Positions 54,566-62,418 of a stretch of 64,000 nucleotides of DNA are shown here, in pieces. The stretch comes from Pantoea eucalypti. Its GTDB lineage: Bacteria; Pseudomonadota; Gammaproteobacteria; Enterobacterales; Enterobacteriaceae. Each line of letters begins with the position of its first letter. Position 1 is the first letter of the stretch. The translations under genes were made by a program, and so were the position numbers. The stretch covers positions 930,001-994,000 of the forward strand of contig NZ_CP045720.1 in assembly GCF_009646115.1 (NCBI RefSeq), written 5' to 3'. Below the pieces are notes generated by a model, which was not told the origin of the DNA, made no database searches, and worked only from the letters and a program-made list of their open reading frames with translations.

Positions 54566-55490
54566 CCCTGTCGCGCAGGCTTTAACAGAGTCACCATTGC
54601 TGATTCTGGATGGCGCGCTGGCCACCGAACTGGAAGCCCGCGGCTGCCATCTGGCCGATGCGCTCTGGTCAGCAAAGGTGCTGATGGAAAATCCTGAGCT
54701 CATCTATCAGGTGCACTACGACTATTTTGTCGCCGGTGCGCGTTGTGCCATTACCGCCAGCTATCAGGCGACGCCGCAGGGCTTTGCCACACGTGGTCTT
54801 GATGAAGCGCAGTCACTGGCGTTGATCGCCCAGAGCGTCGAGCTGGCGCGCCGCGCACGTCAGGACTATCTGGCGGTCCGGCCCGATGCGAAAACGCTGC
54901 TGGTGGCGGGATCGGTGGGGCCATATGGTGCTTTCCTGGCGGATGGTTCGGAATATCGCGGTGACTATGCACTGCCGGAAGCGGAAATGATGGCGTTTCA
55001 CCGTCCGCGCGTGCAGGCGCTGCTGGCGGCGGGTGCCGATCTGCTGGCCTGCGAAACCCTGCCTTCGTTTGCGGAAGCGCAGGCACTGGTGAAGCTGCTG
55101 GCTGAATTCCCGGAAGGCCGTGCGTGGTTCACGTTTACGCTGCGTGATGCCGGGCATATCAGCGACGGCACGCCGCTGTCAGAGGTGGTGAGCTGGCTGA
55201 ATCAGCAGCCGCAGGTGATAGCGCTGGGGATCAACTGCGTAGCGCTGGAGAGCGTAACGCCTGCGCTGCAGCAGTTGCAGAGGCTGACCGACAAACCGCT
55301 GGTGGTCTATCCCAACTCCGGCGAGCAGTATGATGCCAGCAGCAAAACCTGGCATTCCGCGCCGTCGGGCTGCACGCTGCACGACAAGCTGGATGAGTGG
55401 CAGCAGGCGGGCGCGAAGCTGATTGGCGGCTGCTGTCGCACCTCACCCAACGACATCGCGGCTATCGCCCGCGCTTGTCAACCGCAATAA
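54555..55490 (+). CDS. mmuM: Homocysteine S-methyltransferase MmuM
   Basis: 311 residues (E. coli 310). It transfers the methyl group of S-methylmethionine to homocysteine, giving two methionines. Zinc ligands are the Cys of GINCVALE and the paired Cys in [28 protein letters not shown] and SYQATPQGF are also conserved. It overlaps mmuP by 11 bp and is the second gene of the operon. Confidence 0.95.
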   Translation: MSHNPVAQALTESPLLILDGALATELEARGCHLADALWSAKVLMENPELIYQVHYDYFVAGARCAITASYQATPQGFATRGLDEAQSLALIAQSVELARRARQDYLAVRPDAKTLLVAGSVGPYGAFLADGSEYRGDYALPEAEMMAFHRPRVQALLAAGADLLACETLPSFAEAQALVKLLAEFPEGRAWFTFTLRDAGHISDGTPLSEVVSWLNQQPQVIALGINCVALESVTPALQQLQRLTDKPLVVYPNSGEQYDASSKTWHSAPSGCTLHDKLDEWQQAGAKLIGGCCRTSPNDIAAIARACQPQ

Positions 55491-55498
55491 GCTGGCTG

Positions 55499-55521
55499 AA
55501 TCGGGCGATGATAGCCCGATT
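55499..55521 (+). terminator. Hairpin after mmuM
   Basis: AATCGGGC/GCCCGATT 8-bp stem with a 7-nt loop, 8 nt after the stop, without a T run. Confidence 0.4.
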
Positions 55522-55575
55522 GAGACAAAGAAGGCGGTCTACACTTTGAGCACTGATCACTCTGTGGACCCCTTC

Positions 55576-55995
55576 ATGAAACAGCGAATTCTGGCTCTGG
55601 CCGCCGCGCTGCTGCTTAGCGGCTGTGCCACCATTGTCGGCACTGAAACCCAAATGGTGCGCATCGACTCTCTGCCGCAGGGCGCGCGCTTTACCGTGCA
55701 GGATGAGCGTGGCTACGCAGTTGCGCAGGGTTTCACGCCGCAGACCGTTGAGCTGGCAAAATCCACCGGCCGCTACTTCGGCAAAAAGCACTATCTGCTG
55801 ATGCTGGAAAGCCCGGGCTACGTGCCGGTTACAGTGCCTATCGAGGCTCGCGCTAACCTCTGGTATCTGCTGGGCAATATCCCATTAGGTGGATTCCCCG
55901 GCTGGTTGCTGGTCGATCCTTTCTATGGCAGCATGTACGACCTCAAGCCGGAACATCCACGTCCCTTCATGAATCCGGTTGGCGCGCGCGGCTGA
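55576..55995 (+). CDS. Putative lipoprotein with PEGA-like domain
   Basis: 139 residues beginning MKQRILALAAALLLSGC, a type II signal peptide with lipobox LSGC and Cys17. The mature part resembles a PEGA beta-domain (VRIDSLPQGARFTVQDERG, FTPQTVEL, LESPGYVPVTVPI), followed by a hydrophobic WYLLGNIPLGGFPGWLLVDPFYGSMYDL stretch seen in several small envelope lipoproteins. I do not recognise a named gene. Residue 2 of the mature form is Ala, so outer-membrane sorting is expected. An upstream frame extension into mmuM is rejected. It abuts the speG stop with no gap. Confidence 0.75.
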   Translation: MKQRILALAAALLLSGCATIVGTETQMVRIDSLPQGARFTVQDERGYAVAQGFTPQTVELAKSTGRYFGKKHYLLMLESPGYVPVTVPIEARANLWYLLGNIPLGGFPGWLLVDPFYGSMYDLKPEHPRPFMNPVGARG

Positions 55996-56541
55996 TCACT
56001 GCGCGGTCGGCTTCACCATCCCGCCTGGCGTTTTATGGCGTTCCAGATACTGATGCTGGAAAATGCACATGCGGATGGTGTTGCGGTACTCCCCATTAAT
56101 GAAAAATTCATGTTTAAGCACGCCTTCGATCTCGAAGCCGAGCTTGGTATAGATATGGATCGCTTTCTCGTTTTCCTGATCGACAATCAGGTAGAGCTTA
56201 TAGAGATTGAGAACCGAAAAGCCGTAATCCATCGCCAGCTTTGCCGCCTGGGTTGCCAGCCCTTTGCCCTGATGCGCCGGATCGATAATGATCTGAAATT
56301 CAGCGCGGCGGTGCACATGGTTAATCTCCACCAGTTCCACTAATCCCGCTTTCTGCCCGCTATGCTCCACCACAAAGCGGCGTTCCGTCTGGTCATGAAT
56401 GTGCTTGTTGTAGAGATCGGACAGCTCCACAAACGCTTCATAGGGCTCCTCAAACCAGTAGCGCATCACGCTGGCGTTGTTATCCAGCTGATGGACAAAG
56501 TGCAGGTCTTCCCGCTCCAGTGGACGCAGTTTTACCGTCAT
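55996..56541 (-). CDS. speG: Spermidine N(1)-acetyltransferase SpeG
   Basis: 181 residues (E. coli 186). GNAT enzyme that acetylates spermidine and spermine. Aligns with E. coli throughout: [70 protein letters not shown] (acetyl-CoA loop) and [21 protein letters not shown]. Its 3' end meets the lipoprotein gene. In E. coli speG is far from this locus, so this placement is specific to this lineage. Confidence 0.94.
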   Translation of the reverse strand: MTVKLRPLEREDLHFVHQLDNNASVMRYWFEEPYEAFVELSDLYNKHIHDQTERRFVVEHSGQKAGLVELVEINHVHRRAEFQIIIDPAHQGKGLATQAAKLAMDYGFSVLNLYKLYLIVDQENEKAIHIYTKLGFEIEGVLKHEFFINGEYRNTIRMCIFQHQYLERHKTPGGMVKPTAQ

Positions 56542-56762
56542 CGCCTTTTCCTCTCATGAAATAGTTGCCGCGAGTATACCGCATCAGCCTGGCGCTGCGT
56601 TTTGTGCAGTCGTATAGGGGCGCTGCTTTATCGTACAACCGACAATAGCGTAGCGTGGCAATCAAGATGGCTGTGAGAGAACCACACACCGTCCGGCAGG
56701 AGAGAAGAGGGGTTAATGCCGATTAAGAGGCGAGTTACGAAATGCGCGACGAGTGAAACAGC

Positions 56763-56790
56763 GCCGGACGGCAGATTAACGCCGTCCGGC
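56763..56790. repeat. REP-like palindrome
   Basis: A perfect 10-bp inverted repeat, GCCGGACGGC (56763-56772) and GCCGTCCGGC (56781-56790), with an 8-nt loop. CCGTCCGGC also occurs at 56689-56697. The GCCGGA...TCCGGC form recalls REP elements. It follows the ABC ATPase stop by 7 bp and may protect that mRNA's 3' end or act as its terminator, although no T run follows. Confidence 0.55.
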
Positions 56791-56796
56791 CGGGTT

Positions 56797-57474
56797 TCAG
56801 GCAGAGATCTGTTCGATGATGCGGCCCTGTGCCATACGCACTGCGCGATCGCACATATGATCGATAACATCGGGATCGTGGCTGACCAGCACCATTGTCA
56901 GACCATCCTGCTGTTTCAGATCGTTGAGCAGGTTGAGGATCTCCGCCTGCACTGACATATCCAGTGCAGATGTCGGCTCATCCAGCAGCAGGATCTTTGG
57001 CTGCAGCAGCAGGGCGCGCACGATGGCGACGCGCTGACGCTGACCGCCGGAGAGCTGATGTGGATAGCGATCTGCCAGTGCAGGATCGAGTCCGACGTGA
57101 CGGAAACCCTGATCGATACGATCGTTGATATTCTCGCGTTTCAGCAGCTTCAGCGGCTCCGACAGGGTGCGACGCAGCCGGTGACGCGGATGCAGCGAGG
57201 CATAAGGGTCCTGGAACACCATCTGCACTTCCTGACGCAGCGCACCGGTAAAGGCTTTGCCCGGCTGAACAGTATGACCGGCAAGCTGCATCTGGCCCTG
57301 CCAGTGTGGGTTCAGACCTGCCAGCACCCACAGCAGTGACGATTTGCCGCAGCCCGAAGGACCCACCAGACCAAAACACTCGCCCGCGTTAACCTCAAGA
57401 TTAACCTCATGCACCACGGTGCGAAGGTCATAACCCTGTTTGTGGGCGACGCTGAGATTGTGTAACTCAATCAT
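56797..57474 (-). CDS. Peptide/nickel-type ABC transporter ATPase (DppF-like)
   Basis: 225 residues, with Walker A GLVGPSGCGKSSLL, signature QLSGGQRQRVAIVRALL, Walker B ILLLDEPTSALD and H-loop LVSHDPDVIDHM. It is shorter than DppF/OppF (about 330) and lacks their C-terminal Fe-S/Cys extension. Last gene of the five-gene operon; its 5' end overlaps the other ATPase gene by 8 bp. Ligand unknown. Confidence 0.88.
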   Translation of the reverse strand: MIELHNLSVAHKQGYDLRTVVHEVNLEVNAGECFGLVGPSGCGKSSLLWVLAGLNPHWQGQMQLAGHTVQPGKAFTGALRQEVQMVFQDPYASLHPRHRLRRTLSEPLKLLKRENINDRIDQGFRHVGLDPALADRYPHQLSGGQRQRVAIVRALLLQPKILLLDEPTSALDMSVQAEILNLLNDLKQQDGLTMVLVSHDPDVIDHMCDRAVRMAQGRIIEQISA

Positions 57475-58297
57475 AATTCGCCTCCAGCGCAGCGCGATCC
57501 AGCACCGGTAAAGTCTGTCCGTGGGTCGCTTTACCCGGACGGCAGGCCCACAGTGTGCGGGTGTAAGGATGGGTCGCGTGAGGCAGTTCAGCGGCGGGCA
57601 GCGTATCCAGCAACCGGCCTTTGTACATCACCATCACCCGCTCGCAATGTTCCGAAACCTGCTGCAAATCGTGGCTGATCAGCAGCAGACCCATGTTACG
57701 CGCTTCCACCAGACCGCGAATCAGCGCCAGCACCTGATCGCGCATGGCATGATCCAGTGCAGAGGTGGGTTCATCAGCGATCAGGAAGTCAGGATCGGTG
57801 ATCAGTGCGATTGCCAGCATCACACGCTGGCCCATGCCGCCCGAGAGCTGATGCGGATACTGCTGCATCAGCCGACGCGGATCGGGCAGGCCGACCGCAT
57901 CCAGCATCTCACACACTTTCTCTTTACGCTCGGCACGGCTCAGGCGGCGATGCAGCATCAGCGGTTCTTCCACCTGCCAGCCAATGGTGCGCGTCGGATT
58001 AAGGGCATATTTCGGGTCCTGCATCACCATCGCCACGCGGTTACCGCGCAGCTGGTTCCAGTGACGCTCACTCAGCGTCAGCGCATTCTCACCGGCCACC
58101 TGAAGCTGGCTGGCCTGCAGATGCAGCGCGGGCGAGAGCAGTCCCATCAGGCTGCGGGCGGTCAGCGACTTCCCGGAGCCGGACTCACCGACCAGCGCCA
58201 CACGTTCGCGGCCCACGGAAAAGCTGATGTTATCGACCAGCAGTGCTTCATCACTGCGAATGGTCAGCCCTTCGGCAAGGAGCAGATTATTTTGCAT
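57467..58297 (-). CDS. Peptide/nickel-type ABC transporter ATPase (DppD-like)
   Basis: 276 residues. Walker A LVGESGSGKSLT, signature QLSGGMGQRVMLAIAL, Walker B FLIADEPTSALD, H-loop LISHDLQQVSEH, and the CMVMYKGR-like VMVMYKGRLLDTL and HPYTRTLWACRP segment of the oligopeptide/dipeptide C-terminal region. GGMGQR has Met-Gly where GGMRQR or GGQQQR is usual. ATG 58297 (MQNNLLLAEG) overlaps the permease gene by 11 bp; a longer start at 58327 lies deeper in it. Confidence 0.88.
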   Translation of the reverse strand: MQNNLLLAEGLTIRSDEALLVDNISFSVGRERVALVGESGSGKSLTARSLMGLLSPALHLQASQLQVAGENALTLSERHWNQLRGNRVAMVMQDPKYALNPTRTIGWQVEEPLMLHRRLSRAERKEKVCEMLDAVGLPDPRRLMQQYPHQLSGGMGQRVMLAIALITDPDFLIADEPTSALDHAMRDQVLALIRGLVEARNMGLLLISHDLQQVSEHCERVMVMYKGRLLDTLPAAELPHATHPYTRTLWACRPGKATHGQTLPVLDRAALEANYD

Positions 58298-59144
58298 GAC
58301 GGGTATCCAGTCGGTCGCGCAGGCCATCGCCTGTCAGGTTAAAGGCCAGGCTGGCAAACAGAATCGCCGCACCCGGTGCAGCCGCAACCCACCACTGATC
58401 GAAGATCACTTTACTGCCTTCGGCGACCATTGAGCCCCATTCAGCCGTCGGCGGCTGAACGCCCATACCGAGGAAACCGAGTCCGGCAGCAGCCAGGATA
58501 ATCCCGCCCAGGCTTAGCGCAGCGCGGACCACCGCCGTCGGCATGCAGAGCGGCAGGATATGACCGAACATCAGGCGAAAGCCCGTAATGCCCTGCATCC
58601 GCGCGGCGGCGAGGTAATCGCTGCGGCGCAGTGCCAGCGTTTCAGCGCGTGCCTGACGGGCAAACGGCGGCCAGCTGGTCAGCGCCAGTGCCAGCGCGCC
58701 GTTCATCAGGCCAGGGCCGAGAATCGCCACCAGCGCCAGCGCGATTACCAGGTTGGGCAGCGACAGGAAAATATCGGTGATGCGCATCAGCAGGCGTTCG
58801 GTCCAGCCGCCAACGTAACCGGCGGTGATGCCGATCAGCAGTCCGGCCGGAATAGTCAGCACCAGAATCAGCGATACCAGCAGCAGCGTAGGGCGTGTGC
58901 CGTAAATCACGCGCGACAGCAGATCGCGGCCAAAGCCATCGGTGCCAAACCAGTGCTGTGCTGACGGCGCCAGCAGGCGGCTCGACATGGTCTGCACATT
59001 CGGGTCGAAAGGTGCAATCAGCGGTGCCAGCAGCGCCATCAGGATAAGAATCGCGACCAGCGTCAGGCCAACGGTTAACGAGGTCACGCGTTGACGGCGA
59101 CGGCGTGGCCGTAGCGTTTCGAGTTCAGAGAGTTGTTGCGTCAT
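58287..59144 (-). CDS. Peptide/nickel-type ABC transporter permease (DppC-like)
   Basis: 285 residues, with an N-terminal OppC_N segment (LTVGLTLVAILILMALLAPLIAPFDPN), the HWFGTDGFGRDLLSRVIYGTR motif typical of DppC/OppC, and a BPD domain with EAA loop AARMQGITGFRLMFGHILP. Its start overlaps the other permease's stop by 4 bp. Confidence 0.9.
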   Translation of the reverse strand: MTQQLSELETLRPRRRRQRVTSLTVGLTLVAILILMALLAPLIAPFDPNVQTMSSRLLAPSAQHWFGTDGFGRDLLSRVIYGTRPTLLLVSLILVLTIPAGLLIGITAGYVGGWTERLLMRITDIFLSLPNLVIALALVAILGPGLMNGALALALTSWPPFARQARAETLALRRSDYLAAARMQGITGFRLMFGHILPLCMPTAVVRAALSLGGIILAAAGLGFLGMGVQPPTAEWGSMVAEGSKVIFDQWWVAAAPGAAILFASLAFNLTGDGLRDRLDTRHAK

Positions 59145-60193
59145 CGGGTTCTCGGATCGGTTAACCAGGTTAAAACATCTGCCAGGGTGTTAATCAGGAT
59201 AAAGCAGCTGCCAATCAACAGGGTTGAGCCCAGAATCGCCGGCACATCGCCGGAGAACAGCGCATTGGTCATATAGCGACCCACTCCCGGCCAGGCGAAG
59301 ACGGTTTCGGTTAGCACCGAGCCTTCCAGCAGCGTGGCGTAGGAGAGGGCGATCACCGTAACCAGCGTGCCCAGCACGTTAGGGAATATATGGCGCAGCA
59401 GGATGCGCACCCGACCGGCACCTTTGGCACGCGCCAGCACCACATACTCTTTACTGCTCTCTTCCAGCAGCGCCGCACGCAGCAGGCGGGTAATGCCCGC
59501 CATCGCCAGCAGACCGAGAATCACCACCGGCAGCCAGAGGTGCGCAATCGCGTTGCGGAACATCTCCGGTTCACCTGAGAGCCAGCTGTCGATCAGCACA
59601 AAGCCGGTTTTCGGCTCAAGGGTATAGACCCAGATATCATCCAGTCGTCCCGGTCCGGCGGACCAGTGCAGCACCGCATAAAAGAGCAGCAGACCCAGCA
59701 GGCCGAGCCAGAACACCGGCACCGAGTAGCCCAGCAGCGAGATAAAGCGGGCGAGGTTATCGATCCAGCTGCCCGGTTTCCAGGCCGCCAGCAGCGCCAG
59801 CGCGACGCCGAATACCACCGCGAAGATCATCGCGCAGGTCGCCAGCTCAATGGTGGCCGGGAACGTGGACATCAGATCGCCACTCACCGACTGATTGGTC
59901 AGACGGGAGACACCCAGATCGCCGTGCGCCAGATGTTCGACATAGCGCCAGAACTGCATCAGCACCGGCTCGTCGAGACCCAGGTCATGACGCACCTGCG
60001 CGTAAGTCGCTTCACTGGCGTGATCGCCGGCAATCTGCTGCACCGGATCAATCGGCGACAGATGCGATAGCATAAAGGTGAAGGCAAGCAGGCCAAGCAA
60101 CGTGACCAGCAGCGACAATACGCTACCGATCAGCCGTCCGCCACGCTGCCAAAAAAGCCGGGCGAACCCGGCTGAAGGGACAGACTGTGCCAT
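59141..60193 (-). CDS. Peptide/nickel-type ABC transporter permease (DppB-like)
   Basis: 350 residues. Membrane protein with the DppB/OppB features: LSHLSPIDPVQQIAGD near the N-terminus, DLGVSRLTNQSVSGDL, six to seven membrane segments, and EAA loop YVVLARAKGAGRVRILLRHIFPNVLG. Its start shares a base with the stop of the binding-protein gene (TAATG). Confidence 0.9.
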   Translation of the reverse strand: MAQSVPSAGFARLFWQRGGRLIGSVLSLLVTLLGLLAFTFMLSHLSPIDPVQQIAGDHASEATYAQVRHDLGLDEPVLMQFWRYVEHLAHGDLGVSRLTNQSVSGDLMSTFPATIELATCAMIFAVVFGVALALLAAWKPGSWIDNLARFISLLGYSVPVFWLGLLGLLLFYAVLHWSAGPGRLDDIWVYTLEPKTGFVLIDSWLSGEPEMFRNAIAHLWLPVVILGLLAMAGITRLLRAALLEESSKEYVVLARAKGAGRVRILLRHIFPNVLGTLVTVIALSYATLLEGSVLTETVFAWPGVGRYMTNALFSGDVPAILGSTLLIGSCFILINTLADVLTWLTDPRTR

Positions 60194-61761
60194 TACTTAG
60201 TAACCTGCGAATAATACACCATGTCAGGGTTGATACCCTGCACGTAGCCTTTCAGGTTGTCGCGCAGGGCGATCAGGTTCTTCGCCTGCATCCCAATCAC
60301 GTAAGGTGAATTTTTCATTACTTCACGCTGCATTGCTTCATACAGCGCCACGCGTTTTTTCGGATCGCTTTCTGCTGTCGCCGCAATCACCTGCTTGTTC
60401 AGCTCAGGAATATGCCAGTCTGAACGATAAGCGATGGTTTTGCTGCCATCTTCCGGGTTGTAAGCAAACGAGGCGGCATTGGTATTGGGATCGAAGTAGT
60501 CAGAACCCCAGGCGTTCAGCGTCGCTTCATATTTATGCGCTTTCACATTGGTCGACACTTCTGAGCTCAGGCCCGGCACCACTTCCACTTTCACGCCTGC
60601 TTTGGCGAAGCTGCCCTGCAGCGCCTGTGCGATATCCAGATAAGGCGGCTGGTTGCTGGTAGAGAGCTTGAAGGTCACGTTGCTCAGGCCCGCTTTCTTC
60701 AGAATCGCTTTGGCTTTTTCCGGATCGTAGCTGTATGGCGTGTCGTTGATTGCGCCCAGGAAGCCCTTCGGCAGGAAGCTCTGATGCACGTCAAACTGGC
60801 CTTTCAGCAGTTCGTTGGCAATACCTTTGTAATCCCACAGGTAGCGTGCTGCTTCCCAGAAGGCCGGATTCTTCATCGTCTCGTTTGCGCCGATGTTGAA
60901 CTGGATGTAGTAGAGCGACGCCATGGGAATCGCTTCCGTCTTCACGCCTTTCTTGCCGTTCAGCGCAGCGATCTGATCGGCACCCAGGTTACGGGCGATA
61001 TCGGCATCGCCCTGTTCCAGCAGCAGACGACGCGCAGCCGGTTCCGGTACGTTTTTGATCAGGATATTTTTCATCTTTGGCGCGCCCGCCGGTGAGGTCG
61101 GGTTAGCGCTGAGCAGTACCACCTGATGCATTACCACTTTACGGATCTGATACGGACCGCTGCCCGCAGAGTGAGTTGCCAGCCAGGCGTTACCAAAATC
61201 GCCGTTCTTCGCGTTCGCCATCGCGGTTTTTTCATCAATGATGGAAGAAACCGGGGCAGAGAGCAGGCTCAGCACGTAGGTCGGGCTGACGTTAGCCGTC
61301 CAGCTAATCTGCACGTGATTGTCGTCGACCTTCTTCAGGAAGCCGTCGACGTTATCTTTAGTCCAGCCAAGCTGTGTCAGGATGAAAGAGGGATCGAGGT
61401 TCAGCTTTACCACGCGGCCCAGCGAGAAGATCACATCTTCCGGACGCAGTGGGTTGCCGGTAGAGAATTTCGCATCTTTGCGCAGTTCAAAGGTCAGGCT
61501 GCGGTTGTCGCTGCCGGGCTGCCATGAGGTCGCCAGAGTAGGCTTCAGGTCCACCGGGTTCTGCGGATCGGACTGGACCAGACGCTGATAGATGTTTGTA
61601 AAAGCCTGAACGCTGGTCAGTTCAAACCCTTTGGCCGGATCGAAGCTGTCGGCGTCGTCAGTAGATTGTGCAATTACCAGCGTATCTTTTGGTGTTGCGG
61701 CCTGTGCTGTGAAGGCGCCAGCCAGCGTCAGCGCCAGCAGTGATGGAATTATAGTTTTCAT
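60193..61761 (-). CDS. Peptide/nickel-type ABC transporter substrate-binding protein
   Basis: 522 residues of the SBP_bac_5 (DppA/OppA/NikA) family. A Sec signal peptide ends at about FTAQA (residue 21). Family segments: DTLVIAQSTDDADSFDPAKGFE, NIYQRLVQSD, LTFELRKDAKFSTGNPLRPEDVIFS, and the C-terminal YVIGMQAKNLIALRDNLKGYV. The ligand cannot be named; the context holds no metal or peptidase gene. First gene of the minus-strand operon. Confidence 0.9.
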   Translation of the reverse strand: MKTIIPSLLALTLAGAFTAQAATPKDTLVIAQSTDDADSFDPAKGFELTSVQAFTNIYQRLVQSDPQNPVDLKPTLATSWQPGSDNRSLTFELRKDAKFSTGNPLRPEDVIFSLGRVVKLNLDPSFILTQLGWTKDNVDGFLKKVDDNHVQISWTANVSPTYVLSLLSAPVSSIIDEKTAMANAKNGDFGNAWLATHSAGSGPYQIRKVVMHQVVLLSANPTSPAGAPKMKNILIKNVPEPAARRLLLEQGDADIARNLGADQIAALNGKKGVKTEAIPMASLYYIQFNIGANETMKNPAFWEAARYLWDYKGIANELLKGQFDVHQSFLPKGFLGAINDTPYSYDPEKAKAILKKAGLSNVTFKLSTSNQPPYLDIAQALQGSFAKAGVKVEVVPGLSSEVSTNVKAHKYEATLNAWGSDYFDPNTNAASFAYNPEDGSKTIAYRSDWHIPELNKQVIAATAESDPKKRVALYEAMQREVMKNSPYVIGMQAKNLIALRDNLKGYVQGINPDMVYYSQVTK

Positions 61762-61849
61762 GAAATTTCCTTGCCTCTAAAAAGTTACGCGAGTTTACGA
61801 AAGGGCCGGTGTGAAGAATAGTCGAATATGGGCTAATCATATGCCAAAA

Positions 61850-61878
61850 GGTTATAAGGGTTACCTGCTGGTTATAAG
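61850..61878. repeat. Tandem GGTTATAAG motif upstream of the ABC operon
   Basis: GGTTATAAG occurs at 61850-61858 and 61870-61878, 20 bp apart on the same face of the helix, 90-117 bp before the binding-protein start. It could be an operator; no known regulator is recognised. Confidence 0.4.
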
Positions 61879-61958
61879 AAGATCGCCACTCTGTTAACGA
61901 AGCGGTAAGCTGAGCAGAAACAAAACCTCAACGAAACCATTATTCAGGTTATTATTGC

Positions 61959-61986
61959 TTTACCGCAGCCAGACGCTCTTTATAAT
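61959..61986 (+). promoter_or_regulatory. Candidate mgtA promoter
   Basis: TTTACC (61959-61964), 16 bp, perfect TATAAT (61981-61986). A degenerate PhoP-like direct repeat (GGTTAT, 5 nt, CTTTAC at 61947-61963) overlaps the -35 region, the position used by PhoP at E. coli mgtA. Transcription would begin near 61993, giving a leader of about 425 nt. Confidence 0.5.
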
Positions 61987-62014
61987 GGCTGCAGATAATT
62001 TCAGGAGAATTCAG

Positions 62015-62056
62015 TTGGACAGTGATACCCGATTAACTTTAATTCTGGCAAGCTGA
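62015..62056 (+). CDS. Possible leader peptide 1 in the mgtA leader
   Basis: A 13-codon ORF from TTG 62015 reading MDSDTRLTLILAS, with AGGAG (62003-62007) at ideal distance. It ends just before a strong hairpin (62066-62089). No homologue recognised; supported only by the ribosome binding site and position. Confidence 0.4.
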   Translation: MDSDTRLTLILAS

Positions 62057-62065
62057 ATTTTCTTT

Positions 62066-62089
62066 GCTGCTTGCCAACCGGCGAGCAGC
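62066..62089 (+). promoter_or_regulatory. mgtA leader hairpin 1
   Basis: GCTGCTTGCC (62066-62075) pairs with GGCGAGCAGC (62080-62089) across an AACC loop, 10 bp with one T-G pair. It falls directly after leader ORF 1 and before ORF 2. Confidence 0.6.
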
Positions 62090-62154
62090 GATCCCCGCTT
62101 TAATTAACGATCGCGCTCCTTTTTTAAATCCTGTCATTCACAGGAGTGCGCGTT

Positions 62155-62202
62155 ATGCTGCTGTTTATATTCGCTCTTTTTCCTCCGCCCCGATTGGCGT
62201 AG
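62155..62202 (+). CDS. Possible proline-rich leader peptide 2 (MgtL analogue)
   Basis: 15 codons, MLLFIFALFPPPRLA, with CAGGAG eight bases before the ATG. Three consecutive Pro codons before Arg recall the Pro-rich MgtL peptide of E. coli and Salmonella, where slow translation at Pro codons or ribosome destabilisation in low Mg2+ controls entry into mgtA. The stop codon lies inside a hairpin (62196-62215). Sequence otherwise unlike MgtL. Confidence 0.5.
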   Translation: MLLFIFALFPPPRLA

Positions 62203-62215
62203 CGCAGGCTACGCC
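62196..62215 (+). promoter_or_regulatory. mgtA leader hairpin 2
   Basis: GGCGTAGC/GCTACGCC perfect 8-bp stem with a GCAG loop that includes the stop codon of leader ORF 2, so a ribosome finishing ORF 2 would melt it. Confidence 0.6.
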
Positions 62216-62281
62216 CGATTGACGATCTCAGACTTTCAACATGCTGCGTTTAACCGACGTCGGCTAATCCTGTGCGCATCA

Positions 62282-62385
62282 TTATTTTGCGTGCAGGCGG
62301 AATAACGTGATTATTCCTGAAGGTCACCGCATTAAATAACCCGGCTTCGCCAGGTTTTATCCATGCACCTTATTTTGCGTGCAGG
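62282..62385 (+). repeat. 16-bp direct repeat in the mgtA leader
   Basis: TTATTTTGCGTGCAGG occurs at 62282-62297 and 62370-62385, 88 bp apart. Between them is a weak hairpin, AACC-C-GGC/GCC-A-GGTT (62338-62356), followed by TTAT. The repeat could allow alternative RNA structures or be the trace of a duplication. Confidence 0.6.
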
Positions 62386-62418
62386 ACAACTATTGCTTTA
62401 AATCAGGGAGATGTCGAA

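Noticed and set aside
57521..58342. 273-codon plus-strand ORF opposite the DppD-like ATPase gene
   Set aside because: His/Gln-rich translation typical of an antisense frame; the ATPase has all its motifs.
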